Shown: positions 4,845 through 13,195 of the stretch, one piece after another
Position numbering within the stretch: the stretch's first letter is position 1
Layout: each line of letters opens with the position of its first letter
Translations under genes and position numbers: made by a program
The notes under the pieces: model-generated
What the model was told of the DNA's origin: nothing
The model's database searches: none
The model's input: the letters and a program-made list of their open reading frames with translations, nothing else
NCBI GenBank assembly: GCA_017449065.1
Contig: JAFSKF010000021.1
Span: forward strand, 1-34,642
Reading direction: 5' to 3'
Length of the DNA stretch: 34,642 nucleotides
Source: Bacteroidales bacterium
Lineage (GTDB): Bacteria; Bacteroidota; Bacteroidia; Bacteroidales; UBA3663

Positions 4845-5876
4845 ATGAGAAAGATTCTTGTAGTTTTGGCGATGGCGTTGCTGCTGTCTGCGTGCAATAA
4901 AAGAACGGAAGAGGAGCGGCAATATCTGCTGCAAGGGGCTTGGGTGCTGTCGCATTCCGAGTCGCCGATGGGAGTGAAGTGCGACTTTTCGATGGAGGGA
5001 AACGGAACGTTCTGTCTGGTGTATGACGGGGACAGTATGCTTTACGAATGTCGCATCATGCAAACCTCTGCCGGTATGGTTATTCTGCCTACTGAGAAGT
5101 GCGACGTGACGCTGATCGACAAAGGCGGCGGAGAGTTTCTCTATCTGGAGCATGGGGATCCTCATCCGCTGAATCTGGTCGGAGACACCTTACTCACCAT
5201 TCAGCGCATGGGAGCATTATACACCTGGAGGCGGGAAGATCAGCTCTATCGGGAATGGGGCTCCGAAATCAGCCATATCATCATCAACGAATTCGAGAGC
5301 GATAATACCGATAATGCCCAGCGCTACGTGCTTTCCTACATCATCCGCGAACAAGAGCGGACCATCCAGTGGTTCGGCTATTTCTCGGTTTTCATTGTGC
5401 TGCTGGCTCTGATAGCCGTGCATCTGGCAATTGTCAGCCGGTGGGACAAAAGACGTCTGCAGTTGCAGCTGCAACAGATTCAGGAGGTGCAGGAATATCG
5501 GCCGAAAGCGCTGAAAAAAGTGGTCGAAAACATCGAGAAGGACTTTTTCTCGTCCGATGCCTATCTGCTCTTGCAGCAACGTATGGCTGAGGGCAATTAT
5601 TTGAACAAACAGGATTGGAAGGAGGTGGAGCAGCAACTGCAAACGGTTTATCCGGGTTTTTCTTCGCAGCTGCGCAGTCTTTATCCTTTGTCCGAACTGG
5701 AATATCAGGTGTGCCTGCTCATCAAACTGCGCATTCCCACCAAAGACATTGCTGCCGTTCTTGCTCGCGATGTGAGTACCATCAGCACGGTGCGCAGCCG
5801 TCTGTATAAAAAGGTGTTCGGGCACAAAGGGGGAGCCAAGGAGTGGGACGACTTCATTCTCTCGATGGGTGCCTGA
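4845..5876 (+). CDS. Lipoprotein-anchored LuxR-type transcriptional regulator with periplasmic sensor
   Basis: A 343-residue protein. The start at 4845 is chosen because an upstream Met (4824) lies inside the -7 box; AGGAGA precedes it. Residues 1-17 are a signal sequence with lipobox LLSAC (Cys17) followed by basic NKR, so no surface-export signal. Residues 27-135 look like a small beta-barrel (lipocalin-like) domain, residues 176-198 are a transmembrane helix (WFGYFSVFIVLLALIAV), residues 203-232 a coiled-coil-like linker, and residues 282-335 a LuxR-like HTH (LSELEYQVCLLIKLRIPTKD, then VSTISTVRSRLYKKVFG). A periplasmic sensor with a cytoplasmic HTH lets an envelope signal act directly on DNA. 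It is adjacent to its probable target gene and shares operator-like repeats with it. The ligand is unknown. Confidence 0.85.
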   Translation: MRKILVVLAMALLLSACNKRTEEERQYLLQGAWVLSHSESPMGVKCDFSMEGNGTFCLVYDGDSMLYECRIMQTSAGMVILPTEKCDVTLIDKGGGEFLYLEHGDPHPLNLVGDTLLTIQRMGALYTWRREDQLYREWGSEISHIIINEFESDNTDNAQRYVLSYIIREQERTIQWFGYFSVFIVLLALIAVHLAIVSRWDKRRLQLQLQQIQEVQEYRPKALKKVVENIEKDFFSSDAYLLLQQRMAEGNYLNKQDWKEVEQQLQTVYPGFSSQLRSLYPLSELEYQVCLLIKLRIPTKDIAAVLARDVSTISTVRSRLYKKVFGHKGGAKEWDDFILSMGA

Positions 5877-5955
5877 TGCAAACAATTTGCAAAGCCCGTG
5901 CAAACCGAATGCAAACCAAAATGCTTGTCCGTCCGGAAAAAAGCCGCTACCTTTG
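5877..5955 (+). promoter_or_regulatory. Promoter of the lipocalin-like gene with four phased TGCAAA repeats
   Basis: TGCAAAC, TGCAAAG, TGCAAAC and TGCAAAC start at 5877, 5888, 5899 and 5910, each 11 bp apart, beginning directly after the regulator's stop codon. A fifth TGC is at 5922. TTG at 5925-5927, a 20-bp spacer and TACCTTTG (5948-5955) form the promoter. The last TGCAAAC is 15 bp before the TTG, exactly as at 4781/4796. Confidence 0.8.
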
Positions 5956-5988
5956 CAGCGAATTTCTAACCAACTTAAAATAATAGTT

Positions 5989-6486
5989 ATGAAAAAGATC
6001 TTGTTGTTGGCATTGGCGCTGATAGCTGCCGTGCAAGTGAATGCTCAAACCGCAAAAGTGGATGACAAAGAAATCATCGGCGTCTGGCTCATGGAGTCGA
6101 TGCAGTTTGAGGGTGAGAAGAAAATCGTCTGTGGCAAAGAAAACGGTTATACCCAATTCAAGTACTATGGAGCAGACGGTGAGTATGCTTCAGCAGGATT
6201 GGCAGTAACCAAGGAAGGCAAATGTGTGATAATTCCTCAAGAATATGGTACCTATTGGCTCAAGGATGGCTGGTATATGGAGATGGGACGTCCGGCTCTA
6301 AAAGATGCAGTTATTCTTACCGACAAGACCACATACAAAGGAACATGGAAGAACCGCCACGATATTTGGAAAAAACGGGCCGATATACCCGACTCTGTGG
6401 TTCAGTATATCATCACGTGTTGCAAGATGAAGGAAGCTCCTGACGACATCCAGCAACTCATCAAGCAGAATATTTTTAGTAAATAA
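5989..6486 (+). CDS. Small exported lipocalin-like protein (DUF4488-like)
   Basis: A 165-residue protein. An earlier in-frame Met at 5869 is ignored because it lies upstream of the promoter; MKKILLLALALIAAVQVNA is a signal peptide cleaved before Gln20. The mature part starts IIGVWLMESM and is beta-rich, with GYTQFKYYGADGEY, GTYWLKDGWYMEMG and TYKGTWKNR. This pattern (G-x-W near the start, repeated G[TV]W strands) resembles the DUF4488 / lipocalin-like small secreted proteins of Bacteroidota; the assignment is by eye. The C-terminal third is helical. Its own promoter carries the operator-like repeats found at the upstream regulator, so it is probably that regulator's target. A terminator follows. 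Confidence 0.75.
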   Translation: MKKILLLALALIAAVQVNAQTAKVDDKEIIGVWLMESMQFEGEKKIVCGKENGYTQFKYYGADGEYASAGLAVTKEGKCVIIPQEYGTYWLKDGWYMEMGRPALKDAVILTDKTTYKGTWKNRHDIWKKRADIPDSVVQYIITCCKMKEAPDDIQQLIKQNIFSK

Positions 6487-6510
6487 TAAAGTTAGAATAC
6501 TACCCGGGAA

Positions 6511-6552
6511 CCCCCTGAGGAAGCAGTGATGCTCTCTCAGGGGCTATTTTGA
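6511..6552 (+). terminator. Terminator of the lipocalin-like gene
   Basis: CCCCTGAG (6512-6519) and CTCAGGGG (6536-6543) form an 8-bp stem followed by CTATTTT. It lies 25 bp after the stop codon. Confidence 0.7.
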
Positions 6553-6586
6553 ATCAATATAACATTCCGAATAGCCATAGCGGAAT

Positions 6587-6690
6587 TTTACTTTAGAAAA
6601 ACAAAAAAACAACCTATTTTTTACTTTCGAAAGTTAAAAATGTGTCCAATTATTTACTTTTGAAAGTTAAAAATGCGAGAACTTAAGTTC
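6587..6690. repeat. Three iteron-like repeats with exact 33-bp period, plus palindrome
   Basis: TTTACTTT-N-GAAA starts at 6587, 6620 and 6653, exactly 33 bp apart. Copies 2 and 3 match over 23 bp with one difference (TTTACTTTCGAAAGTTAAAA, then ATG). The core ACTTTCGAAAGT (6623-6634) is a perfect palindrome, and a second perfect palindrome GAACTTAAGTTC follows at 6679-6690. The array lies between convergent genes, so it is not an obvious promoter operator. Confidence 0.75.
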
Positions 6691-6702
6691 GAGGCAGACA
6701 AC

Positions 6703-6739
6703 TAAAAACGATGGCAGGTATTGAATCCTGTCATCGTTT
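6703..6739 (-). terminator. Terminator of tyrS
   Basis: AAACGATGGCAGG (6706-6718) pairs with CCTGTCATCGTTT (6727-6739) with one mismatch around an 8-nt loop. On the minus strand the stem ends in TTTTTAG, 35 bp after the tyrS stop. Confidence 0.8.
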
Positions 6740-6773
6740 GTATATTGAATTAGAAAAATCAATGGCCTGGAAT

Positions 6774-8063
6774 TTACTCCACGGTAATCAGGAAGTAGTT
6801 CTTCTTGCCCTTTTGAGCAACGAGATACTTACCGAAAAGCAGGTCGTTGGCAGTAAGCTGCTGGTCGAACGATGTCAGTTTCTGCTTGTTGACTGCGATG
6901 CCGCCGCCCTGCACCAGTTTGCGGAACTCACCGTTAGAGATGCCGAAGCCCTTGGCCAGCACATCGACAGCCTTACCGTTGGCCTCAAAGTCGGCCTTGC
7001 CGATGGTGAACGATGGAACAGATTCGAAGATCTGGAGCAGCGTGGTTTCGTCGAAGGCTTTCAGCTCGTCGGCACCGCCGTTGGAGAACAGCAGATTAGA
7101 GGCAGCCTCGGCAGTTTCGAAATCCTTCTCGCTGTGCACCATGATGGTCAGCTCCTTGGCCAGACGCTTCTGGAGCACGCGACGTTCAGGAGCCTCCTCC
7201 TGTTCCTTTTCCAGGCCCTCGATCTCTTCGCGCGACAAAGAAGTGAAGATACGGATGTAGCGCTTAGCATCTTCGTCGGTGACATTGAGCCAGAACTGAT
7301 AGAACTTGTAAGGGCTGGTGCGCTTCGGATCGAGCCAGACGTTACCGCTCTCCGTCTTGCCGAACTTCTTGCCGTCGGCCTTAGTGATGAGCGGGCAGGT
7401 GAGGGCGAACGCTTCGTTGCCGGTCACCTTGCGGATCAGTTCTGTGCCCGTTGTGATGTTGCCCCACTGATCGGCACCACCCAACTGAAGCTTGCAGTTC
7501 TTGTGCTCGTTCAGGTAGAGATAATCGTAGCCCTGAAGCAACTGATAGGTAAATTCGGTGAACGACATACCTTCGGCACCATTCTCGCCCGTAAAACGAC
7601 GCTTCACAGAATCCTTCGACATCATATAGTTGACCGTAATCAGCTTGCCGATATTGCGGATAAAGTCGAGGAAGGTGAAATCCTTCATCCAGTCGTAATT
7701 GTTCACCAGTTCAGCACGGTTAGGTGCATCGCTGTCGAAGTCGAGGAATTTAGCCAACTGTTTGCGGATGCACTCCTGATTGTGACGGAGCAGAGGCTCG
7801 TCGATCAGCACACGCTCCTTCGATTTTCCCGAAGGGTCGCCGATCATGCCGGTAGCGCCTCCAATCAAAGCATAAGGCTTGTGTCCGCAGCGCTGGAAGT
7901 GACGAAGCATCATCACGCCCACCAGATGGCCGATATGCAGAGAATCGGCAGTAGGATCGATACCCAGGTAAGCAGAAGTCATTTCCTTCTGCAACTGTTC
8001 TTCAGTGCCCGGCATCATATCCTGAATCATGCCGCGCCATTTTAATTCTTGTACAAAGTTCAT
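6774..8063 (-). CDS. tyrS: Tyrosyl-tRNA synthetase
   Basis: A 429-residue class I aminoacyl-tRNA synthetase that charges tRNA-Tyr. The nucleotide-binding HIGH motif appears as [12 protein letters not shown] (near residue 41). The Tyr-binding region includes YQLLQGYDY and [12 protein letters not shown], and the KMSKS loop has the bacterial TyrRS form [12 protein letters not shown]. The last 70 residues are an S4-type RNA-binding domain ([18 protein letters not shown]). The length is normal. It follows fcl by 43 bp on the same strand with no terminator between them, so it may be cotranscribed with gmd-fcl. A strong terminator follows. Confidence 0.97.
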   Translation of the reverse strand: MNFVQELKWRGMIQDMMPGTEEQLQKEMTSAYLGIDPTADSLHIGHLVGVMMLRHFQRCGHKPYALIGGATGMIGDPSGKSKERVLIDEPLLRHNQECIRKQLAKFLDFDSDAPNRAELVNNYDWMKDFTFLDFIRNIGKLITVNYMMSKDSVKRRFTGENGAEGMSFTEFTYQLLQGYDYLYLNEHKNCKLQLGGADQWGNITTGTELIRKVTGNEAFALTCPLITKADGKKFGKTESGNVWLDPKRTSPYKFYQFWLNVTDEDAKRYIRIFTSLSREEIEGLEKEQEEAPERRVLQKRLAKELTIMVHSEKDFETAEAASNLLFSNGGADELKAFDETTLLQIFESVPSFTIGKADFEANGKAVDVLAKGFGISNGEFRKLVQGGGIAVNKQKLTSFDQQLTANDLLFGKYLVAQKGKKNYFLITVE

Positions 8064-8106
8064 CGAATGATTAAAGTTTATGTATTTTTGTTTTTAGCTT
8101 GCTGAA

Positions 8107-9246
8107 TCAGCTTTTGTGGTTGATGCAAATGCCCAGTTTGTACCATTCGAACAGGCGATGGATGCCTTCGTCGATTTCGATGGTATGGTGCCAGCCAAGG
8201 TCGTGCAGCTTCTTCACATCGGTAAGCTTCAGCAAGGTGCCGTCGGGTTTCGAACGGTCCCAACGCAACTCGCCCTTGAAGCCGATTTCGTGCATGATCT
8301 TCTCGGCACACTCCTTGATGGAAAGCTGCTTGCCTGTGCCCACGTTGATGTGGCAGTTGCGGATTTCCTTGATGCCGTCGCGGTTCACCACAAACGAGCT
8401 CTTGTCGAGAATATCCTGCCAATCGACGTTCAGGAGGCAATGGACAGAAGCATCGGCCATCTCTTCGCTCCAAAGGAACTCGCGCATCGGAGCACCCGTA
8501 CCCCAAAGCGTAACGGCTTCAGGTGTGATGCCGTAGAACGCCAATACCTTCAGAATATCGACTTCCGAAGAATTGCCATCCACACGGAGGTCGGTTCCCT
8601 TCATCGTCACAGGACGCAGGTCGATATCCTTGCGGACAGCCGCCCAGTCGCCCTCGTTCAGACACTTGGCCAGATAGATCTTGCGGATCATGGCAGGCAG
8701 CACGTGGCTGTTCTCCAAGTGAAAATTGTCGTTCGGACCGTACAGGTTGGTCGGCATCACGGCAATATAGTTCGTGCCATATTGCTGATTGAAGCTTTCG
8801 CACATCTTAATGCCCGCAATCTTGGCGATGGCATACGGCTCGTTGGTGTATTCGAGCGAAGATGTCAGCAGGCAGTCTTCCGGCATGGGCTGAGGAGCCT
8901 CGCCCGGATAGATGCAGGTCGAACCCAGAAAGAGCAGTTTCTTCACCTGGTGCTTCCAGGCTTCGCCAATCACATTCTGCTGAATCTGCAGGTTCTGATA
9001 GATGAAGTCGGCACGATATTGCAGGTTGGCCATAATGCCGCCCACATGGGCAGCCGCAAGCACAACGGCGTCGGGGCGTTCCTCATCGAAGAACCGCTTG
9101 ACGGCCACAGGGTCGAGCAGGTCGAGCTCCTTGTGGCTCTTGCCCACCAGATTCTGATAGCCGCGCGCTTTCAGGTTGTTCCAAATGGCGCTGCCTACCA
9201 ATCCGTGATGACCTGCAACGAATATTTTTGAATCCTTGCTTAACAT
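8107..9246 (-). CDS. fcl: GDP-L-fucose synthase
   Basis: A 379-residue short-chain-dehydrogenase-type enzyme that epimerises and reduces GDP-4-keto-6-deoxymannose to GDP-L-fucose. It shows the NADP-binding glycine motif (AGHHGLVGSAI, residues 11-21), the catalytic serine region LGSTCIYPG, and the YxxxK pair in YAIAKIAG. It is about 60 residues longer than the E. coli enzyme because of an insertion in the substrate-binding half (around MIRKIYLAKCLNEGDW), which is the longer Bacteroidota form. It begins 9 bp after gmd, whose product it uses, so they form an operon. GDP-fucose feeds capsule and glycoprotein fucosylation. Confidence 0.95.
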   Translation of the reverse strand: MLSKDSKIFVAGHHGLVGSAIWNNLKARGYQNLVGKSHKELDLLDPVAVKRFFDEERPDAVVLAAAHVGGIMANLQYRADFIYQNLQIQQNVIGEAWKHQVKKLLFLGSTCIYPGEAPQPMPEDCLLTSSLEYTNEPYAIAKIAGIKMCESFNQQYGTNYIAVMPTNLYGPNDNFHLENSHVLPAMIRKIYLAKCLNEGDWAAVRKDIDLRPVTMKGTDLRVDGNSSEVDILKVLAFYGITPEAVTLWGTGAPMREFLWSEEMADASVHCLLNVDWQDILDKSSFVVNRDGIKEIRNCHINVGTGKQLSIKECAEKIMHEIGFKGELRWDRSKPDGTLLKLTDVKKLHDLGWHHTIEIDEGIHRLFEWYKLGICINHKS

Positions 9247-9255
9247 GTTCCGAAA

Positions 9256-10365
9256 TTATTTTACGACGCCCTTCTCCAGATACTCGGCCAAGTTGGTGCG
9301 TACCAGACTTGCCACATGATCGGCAGCCACCTTCTGCATGTCGTGCTGCACCATGATGTTCACCAGCTGCTCGAAGGTCGTGGTCTGCGGATTCCAACCC
9401 AGTTCCTTTTTGGCCTTCGAAGGATCACCCCAAAGGTTCACTACATCGGTAGGACGGTAGAAGTCGGGGCTGACAGCCACCAGCGTCTTGCCGATCAAAT
9501 TGGCAGGTCCTGCCACGCAAACGCCTGTTTCGTCCATGCCTTCGCCTCTGAACTCCAATTCGATGCCTGCAGCCTTGAAGGCGGCATAGGTAAATTCGCG
9601 GACAGAATGCTGAACACCGGTAGCGATGACGAAATCCTCCGGCTTATCGTGCTGCAAGATGAGCCACATGCACTCAACATAGTCTTTGGTGTAGCCCCAG
9701 TCGCGCAACGACGAAAGGTTGCCCAGATACAGCTTGTCCTGCTTGCCCTGTGCGATACGTGCAGCAGCCAGCGTGATCTTGCGGGTGACGAAAGTCTCAC
9801 CGCGACGCTCCGACTCGTGGTTGAACAAGATGCCGGAACAGCAGAACATATTGTAAGCCTCGCGATATTCCTTCACAATCCAGAAGCCGTACAGCTTGGC
9901 CACAGCGTATGGGCTGTATGGGTGGAACGGAGTCTTCTCGTTCTGAGGAACTTCCTCCACCTTGCCATAAAGCTCGGAAGTGGAAGCCTGATAGATGCGG
10001 CAGGTCTTCTCCAAGTGATTGGTGCGCACGGCTTCCAAGATACGAAGCACGCCTACAGCATCCACATCGGCTGTAAACTCAGGAGCATCGAATGACACCT
10101 GCACGTGGCTTTGTGCAGCCAGATTATAGATTTCGGTCGGCTGAACCTGACCTACAAGTTTTACCAACGACATAGAGTCGCCCATGTCGGCATAGTGAAG
10201 GTGGAAATGTGGGGTACCTTCCAAGTGTGCGATACGTTCGCGGTAATCGACGGACGAACGACGGATGATTCCGTGTACTTCATAACCCTTCTGGAGAAGG
10301 AATTCAGACAGGTAACTGCCATCCTGGCCGGTAACACCTGTGATAAGAGCAACTTTTCTTTCCAT
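9256..10365 (-). CDS. gmd: GDP-mannose 4,6-dehydratase
   Basis: A 369-residue protein from ATG at 10363-10365 ([19 protein letters not shown]). A longer in-frame reading upstream would run through the -7 promoter box and is rejected. The NAD(P)-binding motif is [11 protein letters not shown]. The catalytic residues lie in STSELYGKV and [11 protein letters not shown] (Tyr-x3-Lys), and the substrate-binding segment is [16 protein letters not shown]. It converts GDP-mannose to GDP-4-keto-6-deoxymannose, the first step to GDP-L-fucose, and is followed after 9 bp by fcl. The length is normal. Confidence 0.96.
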   Translation of the reverse strand: MERKVALITGVTGQDGSYLSEFLLQKGYEVHGIIRRSSVDYRERIAHLEGTPHFHLHYADMGDSMSLVKLVGQVQPTEIYNLAAQSHVQVSFDAPEFTADVDAVGVLRILEAVRTNHLEKTCRIYQASTSELYGKVEEVPQNEKTPFHPYSPYAVAKLYGFWIVKEYREAYNMFCCSGILFNHESERRGETFVTRKITLAAARIAQGKQDKLYLGNLSSLRDWGYTKDYVECMWLILQHDKPEDFVIATGVQHSVREFTYAAFKAAGIELEFRGEGMDETGVCVAGPANLIGKTLVAVSPDFYRPTDVVNLWGDPSKAKKELGWNPQTTTFEQLVNIMVQHDMQKVAADHVASLVRTNLAEYLEKGVVK

Positions 10366-10402
10366 AGCGGAGTTTTTTATTAGAAATAAATATTTTTGCG
10401 GG

Positions 10403-10410
10403 CAAAGATA
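10403..10410 (-). promoter_or_regulatory. -7 box of the gmd-fcl(-tyrS) operon
   Basis: TATCTTTG on the minus strand, 38 bp upstream of the gmd ATG. The region where the -33 box should lie is inside the amt terminator hairpin (10413-10451), and no TTG is at the ideal 20-bp spacing. Confidence 0.65.
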
Positions 10411-10412
10411 TA

Positions 10413-10451
10413 AAAAACTTCGGACAAATACCACTTTTGCCCGAAGTTTTT
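10413..10451 (-). terminator. Terminator of the glnK-amt operon
   Basis: AAAAACTTCGG (10413-10423) and CCGAAGTTTTT (10441-10451) form a perfect 11-bp stem with A/T tracts on both sides, so it can act in either direction. It lies about 70 bp beyond the amt stop. Confidence 0.85.
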
Positions 10452-10521
10452 CTGATTTACTAACTGTTTTACGAAGGTGTTGCCCCGCAAATGGCAGTTA
10501 TTAGTGACAAAACACATTCAT

Positions 10522-11790
10522 TTAGTTATATGCTGCCTCACCATGTTCGTAGATGTCGAGACCTTCTTCTTCGATGCGGCGATCAACGCGCAAGCCGTGT
10601 GTATGTTTGATAATGAGGAAGATGATCATGCCTGCGGCAAAGGCAAAGAGAGCTACCACGCTGGCGCCCAAAGCCTCGATGCCGATACGCCCGAGGATGC
10701 TATCGCTACCGCAATCCACTCCGTCGATGGCCGGATTGCAGAACACACCCGTCAGGATGGTGCCCAGGAAGCCGCCCACACCGTGTACGCTGACTGCACC
10801 TACCGGATCATCGATATGCAGTTTCTTATCGAGCACGCTAACCGAAACACACATCGCTACAGAAACAATCAGGCCGATCACCAAGGAAGCCCAGATATCG
10901 ACGCAGTCGCAACCTGCCGTGATGCCGACCAAACCTGCGAGCACACCGTTGCAAACCATACTCAGCGAAGGCTTGCCGTCCACTATCCAAGTGTATGCCA
11001 AAGCAGCTAAGCCGCCCACAGCTGCCGCCATATTGGTAGTCAGGAACACGTGCGCCATGCTGGTGGCATTATTGTAGCCTGTAGCAGCAACCGTCGAACA
11101 AGGGTTGAAACCGAACCAGCCGACCCAAAGACAGAAGACACCCAAGGCGCAGAGCGTGAGAGAGTGACCCGGAATGGCGCGACTCTTGCCGTTTTTGTCG
11201 TACTTTCCGATGCGAGGACCCAGCACCAAAGCGCCTGCAAGCGCCAGCACACCGCCGCAAAGATGAACCACCGTAGAACCTGCGAAATCGTGGAAACCCA
11301 GTTCGGACAACCATCCGCCGCCCCACGACCAGTGTCCTTCCAGCGGGTAGATGAACAGCGAAATCAGCATCGAATAGACAAAATACATCGAGAACTTGGT
11401 GCGTTCAGCCATCGCGCCGGAAACAATCGTAGCGGCTGTGGCACAGAAAACCGTCTGGAAAACAAACGTCGCCTCCGCAGGAATGTTACTGTCTTCGCCC
11501 GTGTAAAAGAATCCGTCCCAGCCGAAGAAACCGTTGCCAGCACCATACATAATCGAAAATCCGGCAATCCAATACAATACCGATCCGCACATAAAGTCGC
11601 AGAAGTTCTTCATCAGGATGTTAGCTGTATTCTTGGCACGCGTCATACCCGCTTCAACCAATGCAAAACCCGGTTGCATCCAGAACACCAGCATTGCTCC
11701 CAACAGCACCCAAAGGGTATCCAAACCGTTCACGTAATCCACAGCCTCCTCTACTACAGGCGCAGCTGCAGTTGTATCTAAAAACATCAT
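10522..11790 (-). CDS. amt: Ammonium transporter
   Basis: A 422-residue Amt/Rh-family channel with eleven predicted membrane helices. The N-terminal region carries GAMLVFWMQPGFALVEAGMT RAKN, the family's start signature, and the centre carries the DFAGSTVVHLCGG segment with a pore histidine; the second pore histidine lies in VHGVGGFLGTI. It takes up ammonium under nitrogen limitation and is controlled by binding of the P-II protein encoded just upstream (15-bp gap). The C-terminal tail (HTHGLRVDRRIEEEGLDIYEHGEAAYN) is the cytoplasmic segment that contacts P-II. There is no cleaved signal peptide in Bacteroidota-type Amt; here residues 1-20 precede the first helix. Confidence 0.96.
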   Translation of the reverse strand: MMFLDTTAAAPVVEEAVDYVNGLDTLWVLLGAMLVFWMQPGFALVEAGMTRAKNTANILMKNFCDFMCGSVLYWIAGFSIMYGAGNGFFGWDGFFYTGEDSNIPAEATFVFQTVFCATAATIVSGAMAERTKFSMYFVYSMLISLFIYPLEGHWSWGGGWLSELGFHDFAGSTVVHLCGGVLALAGALVLGPRIGKYDKNGKSRAIPGHSLTLCALGVFCLWVGWFGFNPCSTVAATGYNNATSMAHVFLTTNMAAAVGGLAALAYTWIVDGKPSLSMVCNGVLAGLVGITAGCDCVDIWASLVIGLIVSVAMCVSVSVLDKKLHIDDPVGAVSVHGVGGFLGTILTGVFCNPAIDGVDCGSDSILGRIGIEALGASVVALFAFAAGMIIFLIIKHTHGLRVDRRIEEEGLDIYEHGEAAYN

Positions 11791-11805
11791 AGTCGTAAAT
11801 TTTAG

Positions 11806-12153
11806 TTATTTTTTATCCCTCAGAACGACGTCTCCATGTTCGCCCGTGCGAATGGAATAACAGTCGATAACATCACTCACAAAGATACGGCCGTCGCCCA
11901 CTTCGCCGGTATGTCCGGCTTCGAGGAACACCTTGATGGTGCTTTCGACAAACATCTCACGGCAGATGACGGTGATATGCACACGCTCAATCATGTCGGT
12001 GCTATAGACGACACCACGATAGATGCGTTCCTGACGACTTTGTCCGACACCGTGACATTCGTGATACTCGAACCAGTTGATATCGGAAGCCAGCAGCGTT
12101 TCCTTGACTTCCTCGAACTTGGTTTTACGGATAATTGCCTCAATTTTTTTCAT
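11806..12153 (-). CDS. glnK: P-II family nitrogen regulatory protein
   Basis: A 115-residue P-II protein. The start MKKIEAIIR is canonical. The T-loop reads RIYRGVVYSTDM with Tyr50 at the position usually uridylylated, and the C-terminal signature is TGEVGDGRIFVSDV. It senses ATP/ADP and 2-oxoglutarate and blocks the ammonium channel when nitrogen is plentiful. It lies immediately before amt, the classic glnK-amt pair. The segment after the first strand (RKTKFEEVKETL) departs from the usual RPxKLxxV pattern, as in other Bacteroidota members. Confidence 0.94.
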   Translation of the reverse strand: MKKIEAIIRKTKFEEVKETLLASDINWFEYHECHGVGQSRQERIYRGVVYSTDMIERVHITVICREMFVESTIKVFLEAGHTGEVGDGRIFVSDVIDCYSIRTGEHGDVVLRDKK

Positions 12154-12370
12154 AACCTAACTATTTATTTGGTTGAACAATCGGAAAAAGGAACCAATGA
12201 CTACCAGCCAAGACGACACAATACACCCACAATACCAGACGCAAATTTGATTAAAGGGTAAAGATTAAATGAGTGCTGATTAATCCTAAAAAACCATCCA
12301 ATTTAACCTTGTCTGGTAGGTCATTGATTCTATAGTTTAGAGAAGAGAGAAAGGGCAGAGGACGGAAGGC
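12154..12370. other. Intergenic region with inverted repeat upstream of glnK
   Basis: CCAATGACTACCAGCCAAG (12194-12212) is matched in inverse by 12308-12329 (rc ATCAATGACCTACCAGACAAG) with small gaps. The roughly 95-bp interval is AT-rich. No clear TAnnTTTG box was found in front of glnK, so glnK-amt may be read from the porin promoter, or a non-standard promoter is used. Confidence 0.5.
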
Positions 12371-13087
12371 TCAGAAGCTCACCCCGACCACAAAATAGGT
12401 CGATTCAATGTGCGGATTGAAGACAATCTGCGCGAAGAACGGAATGCCCTTGATCTCCTTGTTGGCCTTGCACGAGACATTCACCACCTTGAAGTTCTCC
12501 TGTCCGGCTCCGTTGGTGAAGTGATCGTCCCAGGGAGTGGCACCCACAGCGGCCTCACAATCCACTCCTGCCAGCGTGAACGGTGCAGAAACCTCCACAT
12601 AACTGGAATAGCAGCGATCACCGTTGGCGTGATAGTCATCGCCGGTCAGGTTGGTGTTCCAGGCAACGGCAACAGGTCCGAAATCATAGCTCAGGTTCAG
12701 CTCCAGGAAGTGGCTCGCTTTGCCGCTGAAATTCCATTCCGACCAATAGTCGCCTGTGCAGAAATGATAGTCGGTCAAACCCACGCTGAGTGCTTCTATC
12801 GGGCTCCAGCTCAAACTCAGGTCGAACTCGTTCATATTGGCGAAAGTGGAGTTCTGGAAAAGTTCCGCACTTGCCCAAGCGCCTACCGAAATGCCGGGCT
12901 TATTCCAGGTGAAGGTGGCCGATGGCTGAACGCTGAAACCTGCGCACGACTGACCGCGCCAAATATAACTGCTTACCAAATCGGCTCCCACTTCGAACGA
13001 TACTTTCTCATTGTCCTCAGCTTTTAGAGGACTTGCCGGCATCAGCATCACGACTGACAGAACGGCTAACAATTTGAACTTCTTCAT
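12371..13087 (-). CDS. TorF-like outer-membrane porin next to glnK-amt
   Basis: A 238-residue protein. Residues 1-23 are a signal peptide (LLAVLSVVMLMPASPLKA). The mature part starts FEVGADLVSSYIWRGQSCAG, a hallmark of the TorF-family putative porins, and continues as alternating beta strands that end in the aromatic terminus VVGVSF expected for BAM recognition. Upstream position next to glnK-amt suggests a role in passage of ammonium or small nitrogen compounds over the outer membrane; that is inference from context. A consensus promoter lies about 110 bp upstream. Confidence 0.8.
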   Translation of the reverse strand: MKKFKLLAVLSVVMLMPASPLKAEDNEKVSFEVGADLVSSYIWRGQSCAGFSVQPSATFTWNKPGISVGAWASAELFQNSTFANMNEFDLSLSWSPIEALSVGLTDYHFCTGDYWSEWNFSGKASHFLELNLSYDFGPVAVAWNTNLTGDDYHANGDRCYSSYVEVSAPFTLAGVDCEAAVGATPWDDHFTNGAGQENFKVVNVSCKANKEIKGIPFFAQIVFNPHIESTYFVVGVSF

Positions 13088-13195
13088 AACACAATCACTT
13101 TAAGTTTGAAAGAAAAATTAAAGATACTCTTGCAAAATGCTCAATACTTTTTATTGCCTCTTGTTTTATTGCTTGTTTTTGTTGTTTTGACGATG

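Noticed and set aside
6587..6690. Possible CRISPR array
   Set aside because: Only three degenerate copies with 10-bp gaps and no spacers; no cas genes nearby.
7340..7380. KFGKT instead of KMSKS in TyrRS as a degenerate active site
   Set aside because: KFGKT is the normal form in this bacterial TyrRS type.
6711..8045. 444-residue plus-strand frame opposite tyrS
   Set aside because: It is the antisense of tyrS, which has all family motifs; the plus reading has no recognisable domain.
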